Below, piece after piece: positions 50,757 through 59,056 of a stretch of 64,000 bases of DNA. The position numbers and the translations under genes are program-made. The stretch's first letter is position 1. The number at the start of each line of letters is the position of its first letter. The stretch comes from JACVRW01 sp963821275 (GTDB lineage Bacteria; Actinomycetota; Thermoleophilia; Solirubrobacterales; Thermoleophilaceae), in NCBI GenBank assembly GCA_963821275.1, contig CAWGDF010000011.1, forward strand, positions 558,001 through 622,000, written 5' to 3'. Below the pieces are notes generated by a model that had not been told where the DNA came from, ran no database searches, and saw only the letters and a list, made by a program, of their open reading frames with translations.

Positions 50757-51521
50757 ATGGACAAGGTCTTCAGAGCGCTCGCCGATCAGACCCGCCGCTA
50801 CCTGCTGGACCGGCTTCACGAGCGCGGCGGGCAGACGCTGAGCGAGCTGTGCGAGCAGGTCGACATGACCCGTCAGTCGGCGAGCCAGCACCTGGCCCTT
50901 CTGGAGGAGGCGAACCTCATCAGCACCACGCGGCGAGGGCGGGAAAAGCTCCACTACCTCAATCCCGTGCCCATCCACGAGATCCAGGAACGCTGGATCG
51001 AGAAGTTCGAGCGTTCGCGCCTCGAGGCGCTGAGCGCCGTCAAGCGACGAGCAGAGGAACAGATGAGCGATAGGCCGAGCTACGTGTACGTGACCTACAT
51101 CGAGAGCACTCCGCTGGAGGTCTGGCGGGCGCTCACCGATCCCGACCTGACGGCCGAGTACTGGGGCCACCGCAACGTCTCCGACTGGGAGGCCGGCTCC
51201 TCGTGGGAGCACAGGCGCGCCGACGGGAGCGAGATCGCCGACGTCGTCGGCACCGTCGTCGAGAGCGCGCCGCCCACGCGGCTCGTGACCACCTGGGCCG
51301 AGCCCGGCGACGAGAAGGCCGAGACGACTTCGCGGGTGACCTTCGACATCCAGCCCCACGGTGGGATCGTCCGGCTCACCGTGACCCACGAGGACCTCGT
51401 CGACGCAGCCGAGCGCGACGAGGCCGCCGCCGGATGGGCGGCGGTGCTGTCCAACCTCAAGTCTTTCCTCGAGACCGGGCGGCCCCTCCCCGAGGTGCCG
51501 TGGGAGGTCCCGCGGCGCTGA
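50757..51521 (+). CDS. ArsR-family repressor fused to an SRPBCC (AHSA1-like) ligand-binding domain
   Basis: A 254-residue fusion. The N-terminal winged helix (about 1-85) has FRALADQTRRYLLDRL and SASQHLALLEEANLISTTRR. No metal-binding cysteine pair is present in the recognition helix, so it is not a classical metal sensor. The second half (about 105-245) is an AHSA1/SRPBCC hydrophobic-pocket domain with YIESTPLEVWRALTDPDLTA and WEAGSSW. In other bacteria the two domains are often adjacent genes; here they are one chain, which suggests a direct small-molecule-responsive repressor. ATG 50757 follows the operator-promoter by about 20 nt. Confidence 0.9.
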   Translation: MDKVFRALADQTRRYLLDRLHERGGQTLSELCEQVDMTRQSASQHLALLEEANLISTTRRGREKLHYLNPVPIHEIQERWIEKFERSRLEALSAVKRRAEEQMSDRPSYVYVTYIESTPLEVWRALTDPDLTAEYWGHRNVSDWEAGSSWEHRRADGSEIADVVGTVVESAPPTRLVTTWAEPGDEKAETTSRVTFDIQPHGGIVRLTVTHEDLVDAAERDEAAAGWAAVLSNLKSFLETGRPLPEVPWEVPRR

Positions 51522-51526
51522 GCGCC

Positions 51527-51532
51527 TAGGAT
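51527..51532 (+). promoter_or_regulatory. Candidate -10 box of the MDR dehydrogenase gene
   Basis: TAGGAT lies 8 nt before GTG 51541, only 6 nt after the previous stop. There is no ribosome site at the GTG. Confidence 0.4.
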
Positions 51533-51540
51533 CTCCGCCC

Positions 51541-52515
51541 GTGCTTGCCGCCTATGCCGCAGAAACCGACAGTGACGACCCGCTGAGCGGCCTTCGGGTC
51601 GAGGACCGCCCCGAGCCCGAGCCGCCCGAGGGCTGGACGACGGTGGAGGTGAAGGCCGCGGCGCTCAACCACCACGATCTCTGGTCGCTCAAGGGCGTCG
51701 GCCTGCCGGAGGACCGGCTGCCGATGATCCTCGGCTGCGACGCAGCCGGCATGGACGAGGACGGCAACGACGTGATCATCCACGCCGTGATCGCCTCCGA
51801 CGGCTGGCGCGGCGACGAGACCCTCGACCCCAAGCGCACGCTTCTGTCCGAGCTGCATCAGGGCACGCTCGCCGAGCGGGTGGCGGTGCCCCGCGGCAAC
51901 CTGGTGCCGAAGCCGGAGGCCCTGTCCTTCGCCGAGGCCGCGTGCCTGCCCACGGCCTGGCTGACGGCCTACCGGATGATGTTCGTCAAGGCCCGCCTGC
52001 AGCCCGGGCAGACCGTGCTGGTCCAGGGAGCCACCGGCGGTGTGGCCACGGCCGCGATCGTGCTCGGGGCGAACGCGGGCGTGAGGGTATGGGTCACGAG
52101 CCGCGACGGCGAGAAGCGCGAGCGCGCCCTCGAGCTGGGGGCGGACGCGGCCTACGAGAGCGGCGAGCGGCTGCCCGAGCGCGTCGACGCGGTCATGGAG
52201 ACCGTCGGGGAGGCGACTTGGCCCCACTCGCTGCGCTCGCTGCGGCCCGGCGGCGTCCTGGTCGTGTCCGGGAGCACGAGCGGCGCGGCGCCCTCGGCCG
52301 AGCTTCGGCGGGTGTTCTTCCTACAGCTGCGGATCGAGGGCTCGACGATGGGCACCCGCGACGAGCTGGTTCAGCTGGCGCGCCTGTGCGAGACGAGCGG
52401 CGTGCGGCCGGTGATCGACCGCGAGCTCCCGCTCGCCGAGGCGAGCGAGGGGCTGGCGGCCATGGAGCGCGGCGAGCTGTTCGGGAAGGTCGTGCTTATC
52501 CCGACCCGCCGTTGA
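51541..52515 (+). CDS. Zinc-type alcohol dehydrogenase-like (MDR) oxidoreductase
   Basis: A 324-residue medium-chain dehydrogenase/reductase. The catalytic domain contains ALNHHDLWSLKG and ILGCDAAG; the cofactor-binding Rossmann domain has VLVQGATGGVATAAI. It lacks the structural-zinc cysteine cluster, so it belongs to the quinone-oxidoreductase-like, probably zinc-independent group. It reduces or oxidises a carbonyl or quinone using NADPH. The 3' end overlaps the convergent F420-type gene by 20 nt. Start GTG 51541 is chosen from the TAGGAT spacing. Confidence 0.9.
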   Translation: MLAAYAAETDSDDPLSGLRVEDRPEPEPPEGWTTVEVKAAALNHHDLWSLKGVGLPEDRLPMILGCDAAGMDEDGNDVIIHAVIASDGWRGDETLDPKRTLLSELHQGTLAERVAVPRGNLVPKPEALSFAEAACLPTAWLTAYRMMFVKARLQPGQTVLVQGATGGVATAAIVLGANAGVRVWVTSRDGEKRERALELGADAAYESGERLPERVDAVMETVGEATWPHSLRSLRPGGVLVVSGSTSGAAPSAELRRVFFLQLRIEGSTMGTRDELVQLARLCETSGVRPVIDRELPLAEASEGLAAMERGELFGKVVLIPTRR

Positions 52516-53557
52516 ACTCCGGCATCACCCGGTCGGCCACGAGCTTAAGCTGACCGCGGATGTCGGGCACGTTCTCAATGTCCTCGTTCGCAAAGAACTT
52601 GACCAGGGGCGGGTCGGAGAGCGCGAGGATCATGTGCTTGACCCCGGCAGGCTCGATGTCGGAGCGAATCTTCTCGACCACCTCCTCCGGCGTCCCGGCC
52701 AGCGACAGCTTCTCGACGTAGTCGGGCGTGAAGAGCTCGTACGCGCGCTTGATGTCGCCCGCGCCGAGCGCCTCGACGACCGGCTGCAGCTCGGCGGCGT
52801 CGATCCCATGGCGCGCGAGCTGCTCCGGGGGCATCGAGGAGATGTAGAAGGCAACGAGGAGCCGCGCCGCGTGCTTGGCGGCGGCGGAGTCCTCGGACAC
52901 GACCGTGACCGTCCAGGCGCCGACGTCCAACTCGTCGAACGATCGTCCGGCTCGGTCGGCGCCTTCGCGCATGTTCTCGACCTGGTAGTCGTAGGCCTCG
53001 CGCGAGTAGCCGAGGGCTTGGTGCAGGCCGTCGGCCACCTCGCCGGCGGTCCGGAACGAGCGCGGCCCCTTCATGCCGCCCATCAGCAGCGGGATGCGCT
53101 CCTGCACGGGCCGGGCCGCCGTGAACAGACCCGTGTACTGGAAGAAGTCCCCCTGGAAGTCGATCTTGCCGTCGTCCAGGAAGGTGCGCATGACGTGCAG
53201 GGCTTCCTTGAGGCGCGAGAGCGGCTTCTGGTGCTCCCAGTCGAGGTGATACTGCTGCATCAGGCCGAAGTTGCCGGTGGAGACGACGGCCTCCATGCGG
53301 CCGTCGGTGAGCTCGTCGAGCGTGGCGAGCTGCTGGCAGATGAGCGTCGGCTCGCGCAGGAAGACGTGAGTGACGTTCGGGCCGAAGCGGATCCGGCTCG
53401 TCTTGTCGGCGGCCGCAGCGAACAGCACCCAGAGGTCCTTGTGCCAGGTCTCGTCCACCGAGTAGCACGCGTGGTAGCCGAGCTCGTCCGCGGTCTTGAT
53501 CATCTCGATCGAGTCCGACAGCGGGTAGTCGGGCAGCATGCAGTAGCTGAACTTCAT
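52496..53557 (-). CDS. LLM-class (luciferase-like) oxidoreductase, F420-dependent type
   Basis: A 353-residue TIM-barrel enzyme of the bacterial luciferase family. Its sequence (KFSYCMLPDYPLSDSIEMIK, RIRFGPNVTHVFLREPTLI and EAVVSTGNFGLMQ) resembles the F420-dependent methylene-H4MPT reductase/alcohol dehydrogenase branch rather than FMN luciferases. It would transfer hydride between F420 and an organic substrate. It is the last gene of a four-gene operon with 4-nt overlaps. A GGAGGAGGGG sequence precedes ATG 53557. Its immediate partner is the 85-residue protein whose stop overlaps this start as ATGA. Confidence 0.88.
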   Translation of the reverse strand: MKFSYCMLPDYPLSDSIEMIKTADELGYHACYSVDETWHKDLWVLFAAAADKTSRIRFGPNVTHVFLREPTLICQQLATLDELTDGRMEAVVSTGNFGLMQQYHLDWEHQKPLSRLKEALHVMRTFLDDGKIDFQGDFFQYTGLFTAARPVQERIPLLMGGMKGPRSFRTAGEVADGLHQALGYSREAYDYQVENMREGADRAGRSFDELDVGAWTVTVVSEDSAAAKHAARLLVAFYISSMPPEQLARHGIDAAELQPVVEALGAGDIKRAYELFTPDYVEKLSLAGTPEEVVEKIRSDIEPAGVKHMILALSDPPLVKFFANEDIENVPDIRGQLKLVADRVMPEFNGGSG

Positions 53558-53811
53558 TCCCCCTCCTCCGGCATGGTCTCCGAGTCCAGGCCAAGCGTGA
53601 GCTTGTCGTCGGCAAAGTGATCGTGCATCCAATCGAGGTGATCCCAGCGGGCGGCGACGATGCGCTTGGTGTCCCAGGCGGGCAGCTCCTGCTGGGGGAA
53701 GATCTGCATCTTCTCCGGGTCGATCTCGTAGACGTGCTCGAAGCGCTCGATTACGTCGTCGTTGATCCGCCGCGGCTCCGGGGGCTTCTGGTCACCCAGG
53801 CGAAAGATCAT
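53554..53811 (-). CDS. Uncharacterised 85-residue operon protein
   Basis: A small acidic soluble protein that I do not recognise. Segments include MIFRLGDQKPPEPRRINDDV, the aromatic VYEIDPEKMQIFPQQELPAW, and WDHLDWMHDHF, rich in Trp and His. There is no signal, helix-turn-helix or metal-binding cysteine pair. Both ends overlap neighbours by 4 nt (FAD dehydrogenase upstream, F420-type enzyme downstream), which argues strongly that it is real and made in a fixed ratio with them. It may be a small subunit or an adaptor joining the two enzymes. Confidence 0.8.
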   Translation of the reverse strand: MIFRLGDQKPPEPRRINDDVIERFEHVYEIDPEKMQIFPQQELPAWDTKRIVAARWDHLDWMHDHFADDKLTLGLDSETMPEEGE

Positions 53812-55319
53812 TCGTAAGCCTCGTCGAGCATCTGCTTGCCCGGGTTCATCACGTTGTTGGGGTCGAGGGCCCGCTTGATCTTCTTGGCCACCTCCCAGGC
53901 GCTGCCCATCTCGGTGGGCACCAACTCGGCGTCGCCCTCGCGCGTGGCGCCGTGGCAGGCCGTGATCGAGCCGCCGTGCTTGAGCGCCACCTCGGCGATC
54001 TCGCGCTTGCAGGCCACCCAGCCGGCCCAGTTGTCGTCGTCGAGCTTCTGCTCCCAGATGCCCACGTCGATCTCCACCAGGTAGTCGGCCCACGGCTTGT
54101 AGGGCCCGCTGGTGTAGGCGAACATGCCCCAGTCGTCGAAGATGCCGTACTGGTCGATGTAGCGCTCGACGATGGCGTGCCACTCCTCGCGCACCTGCGG
54201 CAGCACCGAGTAGTTGAGGGCGGCGTCCTCGCAGTGCCAGGACATGGGAACGGCCTGCCCCTCCTTGGTGCGGCCGTGCAGCGGCGTGGCGTAGCGGTCG
54301 TGGCGTGAGGCCCAGTCACCTTGGGAGATCTCGTCGCCCAGGTACTTGCCGCCGTCCGCGCGGCCCAGCTCCATCACCCGCTTCGCCGCGGGCGACACCT
54401 CGGCGCGACTGCCGTACATGGCCACGGCTACCACCGCCCTCACCGACTCCGGCTGTGGGATGTAGGCCTCGTCGTCGCGGCGCAGGTAGCGCAGCTTCCA
54501 CTCGTCGAACAGCACGACCCCCGCCAGCGTGGCCAGGCCCGACTTGGTGAGGGCGCCCGTGGTCCGGTGGGCCTTCATGTAGTCGTCGAAGGCGAAGAAG
54601 GCCGAGAACTCGAGCTCGGGTCGCGGCGCCAGCTCCAGCGTGGCCTCGGTGGTGATGCCGAGCGTTCCCTGGTGGCCCGTGAAGAGCTGCTTGAGCGTCA
54701 GCCCGGTAGAGGACTTGCGCAGCTTGCGTCCCCCGCCCTCGGCGATCTCCACGATCTCGCCGGTGGGAAGCACCACCTGCATCGAGATCACGAGGTCGCG
54801 GGTGTGGCCGAAGCGCGCGCCCAGCAGCGACCAGCCGCCGGTGCCGATGCGCCCGCCCACCAGTGAGCACGGGTACGAGGCCGGGTCGTCGGGATAGAAG
54901 ACGCCGTGCGGGCGCAACTCCTCGTTGAGCTTGAGCATGTTGATCCCCGGCCCGACCGTCACCGTGCGGTCGGTGAGGTCGATCTCGTGGATCTTGTTCA
55001 TCAGCTTCACGTCGACGCAGATGCCGCCGCGCAGTGGCACCGCCCCGTCGGCCAGCCCGGTCCCGCCCGCGCGCGGGACCACCGGGATCCGGAGCCGGTT
55101 GGCGAGCTTCACCACCTCGGAGACCTCCTCGGCGCTCACCGGCAGCACGGCCACGTCGGGCATGAACTCCGCCCAGCGGTGCACGGGGAACGGAGCCGGC
55201 ACCCGCGTCCGGCTCACGCGCGAGCTGAGGTTGGGCAGGACGCGGTCGTCGTCGCCGATGATGTCCCGCAGCTCGCCGACCACCGCGTCGTCGGCGGCGC
55301 TCTTGAAGGCCACGCTCAC
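53808..55319 (-). CDS. FAD-binding oxidoreductase (GlcD-like)
   Basis: A 503-residue flavoprotein of the PCMH/FAD_binding_4 family. Motifs: DVAVLPVSAEEVSEVVKLAN, the loop PRAGGTGLADGAVP, GGRIGTGGWSLLGARFGHTR, LFTGHQGTLGITTEATL, and the end NNVMNPGKQML. It is distinct from the paralogue at 21339. It probably oxidises a 2-hydroxy acid, handing electrons to the Fe-S protein encoded just upstream, as GlcD does with GlcF. GTG 55319 overlaps the upstream stop as GTGA, and its own stop overlaps the 85-residue gene as ATGA. Confidence 0.9.
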   Translation of the reverse strand: MSVAFKSAADDAVVGELRDIIGDDDRVLPNLSSRVSRTRVPAPFPVHRWAEFMPDVAVLPVSAEEVSEVVKLANRLRIPVVPRAGGTGLADGAVPLRGGICVDVKLMNKIHEIDLTDRTVTVGPGINMLKLNEELRPHGVFYPDDPASYPCSLVGGRIGTGGWSLLGARFGHTRDLVISMQVVLPTGEIVEIAEGGGRKLRKSSTGLTLKQLFTGHQGTLGITTEATLELAPRPELEFSAFFAFDDYMKAHRTTGALTKSGLATLAGVVLFDEWKLRYLRRDDEAYIPQPESVRAVVAVAMYGSRAEVSPAAKRVMELGRADGGKYLGDEISQGDWASRHDRYATPLHGRTKEGQAVPMSWHCEDAALNYSVLPQVREEWHAIVERYIDQYGIFDDWGMFAYTSGPYKPWADYLVEIDVGIWEQKLDDDNWAGWVACKREIAEVALKHGGSITACHGATREGDAELVPTEMGSAWEVAKKIKRALDPNNVMNPGKQMLDEAYE

Positions 55320-56614
55320 CGGCCCGCCTCCGCCGTCGCCGGTCCGTGCCTCGTGCCCCCCACCTCGATGCCGGCCGAGGTGGCCACCAGCTCGAACAGG
55401 TCCATCACCTCCAGCCGGCCCTCGGCCGCCTCGGACAGCGGGCGCTCGGACCAGGGGCAGGCGCTCACCAGCGTGTCCACCTCGAGCGCGTCGGCCCGGT
55501 CGACCCGCCGGCGGCTGATCTCGGCGGTGATCTCCGGCTTCTCCACCGGCAGCCCGCCGCCGCCGCCCGAGCAGTAGGACCACTGCGTCACGCGGTCGAC
55601 GTCCTTGAACTCGATCCCGGGCACCGCCCGCAGCAGCTCGCGCGGCGCCTCGTGCACGCCCTTGCGCTTGTTGAGCCGGCAGGGGTCGTGGTAGGTGACC
55701 GAGCGCTGGACCGGCTCGGTGAGCCGGAGCCGGCCGTCGCGGACCAGCTCGGCCACGAGCTCCACGCCCAGCACGATCTCGAAGTCGTAGTCGTCCCCGA
55801 AGTACGCCGGGTAGTCCTCGGTGAAGGCGATGTAGTCGTGCGGGTCGGGGGCGAGTATGCGCCTCGCGCCCACCGCGCGCCAGTCGGCCACGTTGTGCTC
55901 GGCGTGCTTTCTCGCCAGGTCGACGTAGCCCATTTCCGCCGCAGGGCCGCCGCAGCACCACTGCTCGCCCATCAGCCCGAACTCGACGCCCGCCTTCTGG
56001 AGCAGCAGGGCGAAGGCGCGCGAGTACGAGGTGCGGTAGAACGCGGCCTCGCAGTCGACGAACAGGATCGTCTCCCCGCCCACCGGGATGTCGAGCCCTT
56101 CGGCCCAGTCGCGCACGCGCTCCTGGCTCACCGGGACGTCACCTAGCACGGGCTCGTTGTGCGCCTCGGCCAGGCGCTCGTTCCAGAGCTTCCAGCCCTC
56201 GCGCTCGTTGCCCGTCGCGACCATCAGCGCACGCATCGCCTTCACCACCTGCACGGTCTGCGTGCGGTGGCGGTAGAAGTCGCCCGTGAAGAGCGTGTTC
56301 GGGCAGCGCAGCTCGCACGCCCCGCACTGGGTGCAGTGCACGAAGTCGTCGGCCACGTCCTCCACCGAGACGATGCCCTTCTCCATCGCCACGATGTCGG
56401 CGTGGAAGGCGGTGGGCGTATGGTTCTCGTTGCGGGTGACCTGCATCACCGGGCACACCTCGCGGCAGAACTTGTGCCCCGAGGAGAAGCAACCGTACGC
56501 GTTGTTGCGCCAGCGCTCGACGAACTCGCGCTGAAGCTCACCGTCGCCGTTCGCTGCGTAGTCGGCCACCAGCCCCCCTTCGCTCGACTGCGGCGCGAAC
56601 GTATCACGCGCCAT
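55316..56614 (-). CDS. (Fe-S)-binding protein with CCG domains (GlcF/HdrB-like)
   Basis: A 432-residue electron-transfer protein. A complete 4Fe-4S motif CTQCGACELRCPN spans residues 94-106. The first motif is degenerate: Cys42, Cys50 and Cys54 are present in GCFSSGHKFCREVCP, but the two positions expected between them are Ser44 and His47. The C-terminal half carries two cysteine-rich CCG-type regions: WCCGGPAAEMG, HDPCRLNK and YCSGGGGGLP, plus SACPWSE. It is the first gene of the operon. It probably passes electrons from the FAD subunit to quinone or to another carrier. Confidence 0.9.
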   Translation of the reverse strand: MARDTFAPQSSEGGLVADYAANGDGELQREFVERWRNNAYGCFSSGHKFCREVCPVMQVTRNENHTPTAFHADIVAMEKGIVSVEDVADDFVHCTQCGACELRCPNTLFTGDFYRHRTQTVQVVKAMRALMVATGNEREGWKLWNERLAEAHNEPVLGDVPVSQERVRDWAEGLDIPVGGETILFVDCEAAFYRTSYSRAFALLLQKAGVEFGLMGEQWCCGGPAAEMGYVDLARKHAEHNVADWRAVGARRILAPDPHDYIAFTEDYPAYFGDDYDFEIVLGVELVAELVRDGRLRLTEPVQRSVTYHDPCRLNKRKGVHEAPRELLRAVPGIEFKDVDRVTQWSYCSGGGGGLPVEKPEITAEISRRRVDRADALEVDTLVSACPWSERPLSEAAEGRLEVMDLFELVATSAGIEVGGTRHGPATAEAGR

Positions 56615-56640
56615 CAGGCAGGGTCGGCGGCTGGCGCGTA

Positions 56641-56787
56641 ACTCCCCTGGCCGGCGGCCTCGTCGGCTGGCTGCGCGGCAAGGGGCTGAAGCCCGGCCGC
56701 TTCTGGTTCGTGCTGACAGCGACCGACGACGCCGGCAACCGCTCCCTGCCCAGGAAGGTGCGCTTCAGGATCGTGCCTCGAACCTGA
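56641..56787 (+). pseudogene. Relic: 3' end of an exported protein gene
   Basis: The plus strand encodes GKGLKPGRFWFVLTATDDAG then NRSLPRKVRFRIV to a stop at 56785-56787. This is the typical end of a bacterial Ig-like/FN3-like extracellular domain (LTATDxAGN). No start, signal peptide or upstream domain is present, and the frame soon runs into the opposite-strand Fe-S gene. It is a leftover of a larger gene. Confidence 0.5.
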
Positions 56788-56817
56788 GCGGCTCCGCGAG
56801 GAGCGCGCCGGCGCGCC

Positions 56818-59046
56818 TCAGGCCACGACGCGCAGGTGGCGCACCGGCCGCTCGCGCAGCTGACGGACCACCGCGTCCACGAGCCGCTCCTCGTCGCGCA
56901 CCTGGCCATCGGTCACGGCGTCGATCAGCGCCCGCTTGCGCTCGAGCAGCTCGGCCATGTTCTCGTCGATCGTGTCCGGCGCGAGCAGGTAGTAGGCGGT
57001 CACCGCGCTCTCCTGGCCGATCCGGTGCAGCCGGTCCTCGGCCTGGTCGTGGCGGGCCGGCGTCCAGTCGAGCTCGAGAAAGGCGACGTTCGAGGCCCGG
57101 GTGAGGGTGATTCCCTGAGAGGCCGCCCGCAGCGAGCAGACGATCAGCTGGGGTCCGTCCTCGCGCTGGAAAGCGTCCACCGCGCGCTGTCGGCTCGCTG
57201 CGCTGTCCGCGCCGAGGATGTGGACCGCGCCCGGGAAGCGCTCGAGCACCGCCTGCTGGGTCGCGATGTGCTCGGCGAACACCACCAGCGGTTCGCCTGA
57301 CAACAGGAAGTCGTCGATCCAGGCCAGCCCGGCGGGAAGCTTTCCTCGCACCGCGAGCTGGCGCAGGCTGTTCAGGCGAACCAGCTGCTCGGCGCGCAGC
57401 GCAGCGGCCACCTTCGCGTCCAGCGTGCGCAGGTCGAGGGGAAGGGACTGGAGCCAGGCGATCACGTCCTGCTCCGCCAGCCGGTACTCCTCCTCGTTCA
57501 CGAGCGCCACCGGCACCGTGTCGTGGCGCTTGGCCGGTAGCTGGGCCAGCACCTGCGCCTTGGTGCGGCGCACGTAGCAGTGGGCGCGCAGGTTCCAGTG
57601 GAGGCGGTCGTCGCTGCCCGCGGTCCGAAAGCGCCGCGACAGGCGCGCCCCGCTGCCGAAGTCCTCCAGCCGCCCGATGGCCCGCAGCTGGGAGATCAGC
57701 TCCTCCGGGCGGTTGAGGATGGGCGTGCCGGTCAGCCCCAGGCGCAGCGCGTCGTCGGGCAGCCGCCGGGCGAGCGCGATCGCGGCCTTGGTGCGGCGCG
57801 CTCCGGGATTCTTGACGTAGTGCGACTCGTCGAGCACGAGCGCCTCGAGCCCGCGCGCGGCCAGCCGCTCGGCGTGCGGCTCGAGGATGTCGTAGTTGAG
57901 CACGACGATCTCGGCCCGCTCGGCGTCCTCGGTCCAGGCCTCCGCGGTGCGGCCCTCGAGCACCGCCACGCTGCGGTTGGGAAGCCAGATCGAGCTCTCC
58001 CGCTCCCAGGTCAGTTTCATGCTGGCCGGGCACACGACAACCGCCGGGAAGGCCCCGTCGCGCTCGAGCGTCGCCAGGGCCTGCATGGTCTTGCCGAGGC
58101 CCTGCTCGTCCGCGATGAACGTCCGCCGCCGCTCGAGCGCGTAGCGAACCCCGGCGCGCTGGAACGGATGCAGCTCGCCCCCCAGCACGAGCCCGTCCAG
58201 GTCGGCGTCCTCCGCGTAGGAGAGGGCGACCGTCCGGCTTGCCCGGTCGTGCTCGGCGTCCAGCTCGTCCAGGACCGCGGCCAGGTGCTCGTCGACGTGC
58301 ACGGCGGGGTGATCGGCCACGAAGCGGCCGAGGTCCTTGGCGAGCGCGGGATCGGCGGGCACGCCGACCCCCCAGGAGGCGTCACGGACGAAGAAGCGGC
58401 CGGGACGGTCGACCAGGCGCGATTCCGGCAGCCGCCTGAATGCGCGGGCGGGGCTCGGATCCCAGCCGCTGAACAGCGTGACCTCGGGCTCGCCGTCCTC
58501 GCCGATCTCGAGCGTGAGCTCGGCCGGGGCAGGCGCCCTGCCCTCGAGCAGGTCGTGTGCGCACGCCCGGGCCAGGTCGTCCACCTGCACGCCCTCGAGG
58601 CGGAGAAGAAGCCGCGCGCTCCGTACGTCGAACGGCAGCCGCACGCGGTCCTCGCCCACCGTCACAGCACCCTGCATGTCAGCGGGCGCCTCACCCGAGA
58701 GGGTGCGCAGCACGAAGACTCCCGAGCCCTCGTGGGCGGTCGCGGTGGCGAGGGCGCGCCAGCGCTCCGAATCCCCGAGCCAGGAAAGCACCTCGGACGA
58801 CGGGACGAGCGCAGGAAAGCGGGCGAGCACGGTCTCCACCGAGCGCGCCATCCGCGGATCGGCCGGCACGCGCCAGTGCTTGTGGCGCCAGTTGAACCAG
58901 CGTCCGGGCAGGCCCCTCAGCGCCTCGTTGAGCTCCTCGTCGAAGGGGAACTCGAAGACGAGCTCCGGTTCGCGCGGGTTGCCGGCGGCGAGCCAGACGC
59001 GCCCGGGAGGCGGAGAGGCGGGAGTGGGCGTGGAATCCGCGGCCAA
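56818..59046 (-). CDS. SNF2-family DNA-dependent ATPase/helicase
   Basis: A protein of about 742 residues. The N-terminal about 270 residues resemble the HARP/SMARCAL1-like accessory region with RWFNWRHKHWRVPADPRMAR. Helicase motif I is EQGLGKTMQ (about 314-322), motif II is DESH (about 405), motif III is LTGTPILN (about 437), and motif VI is DRLHRIGQ (about 672). Such proteins remodel or anneal DNA at stalled forks. TTG 59046 is the first start after the upstream stop region, although GTG codons downstream are possible. The upstream gene ends 11 nt before it on the same strand. Confidence 0.9.
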   Translation of the reverse strand: MAADSTPTPASPPPGRVWLAAGNPREPELVFEFPFDEELNEALRGLPGRWFNWRHKHWRVPADPRMARSVETVLARFPALVPSSEVLSWLGDSERWRALATATAHEGSGVFVLRTLSGEAPADMQGAVTVGEDRVRLPFDVRSARLLLRLEGVQVDDLARACAHDLLEGRAPAPAELTLEIGEDGEPEVTLFSGWDPSPARAFRRLPESRLVDRPGRFFVRDASWGVGVPADPALAKDLGRFVADHPAVHVDEHLAAVLDELDAEHDRASRTVALSYAEDADLDGLVLGGELHPFQRAGVRYALERRRTFIADEQGLGKTMQALATLERDGAFPAVVVCPASMKLTWERESSIWLPNRSVAVLEGRTAEAWTEDAERAEIVVLNYDILEPHAERLAARGLEALVLDESHYVKNPGARRTKAAIALARRLPDDALRLGLTGTPILNRPEELISQLRAIGRLEDFGSGARLSRRFRTAGSDDRLHWNLRAHCYVRRTKAQVLAQLPAKRHDTVPVALVNEEEYRLAEQDVIAWLQSLPLDLRTLDAKVAAALRAEQLVRLNSLRQLAVRGKLPAGLAWIDDFLLSGEPLVVFAEHIATQQAVLERFPGAVHILGADSAASRQRAVDAFQREDGPQLIVCSLRAASQGITLTRASNVAFLELDWTPARHDQAEDRLHRIGQESAVTAYYLLAPDTIDENMAELLERKRALIDAVTDGQVRDEERLVDAVVRQLRERPVRHLRVVA

Positions 59047-59056
59047 ACGATTGAGA

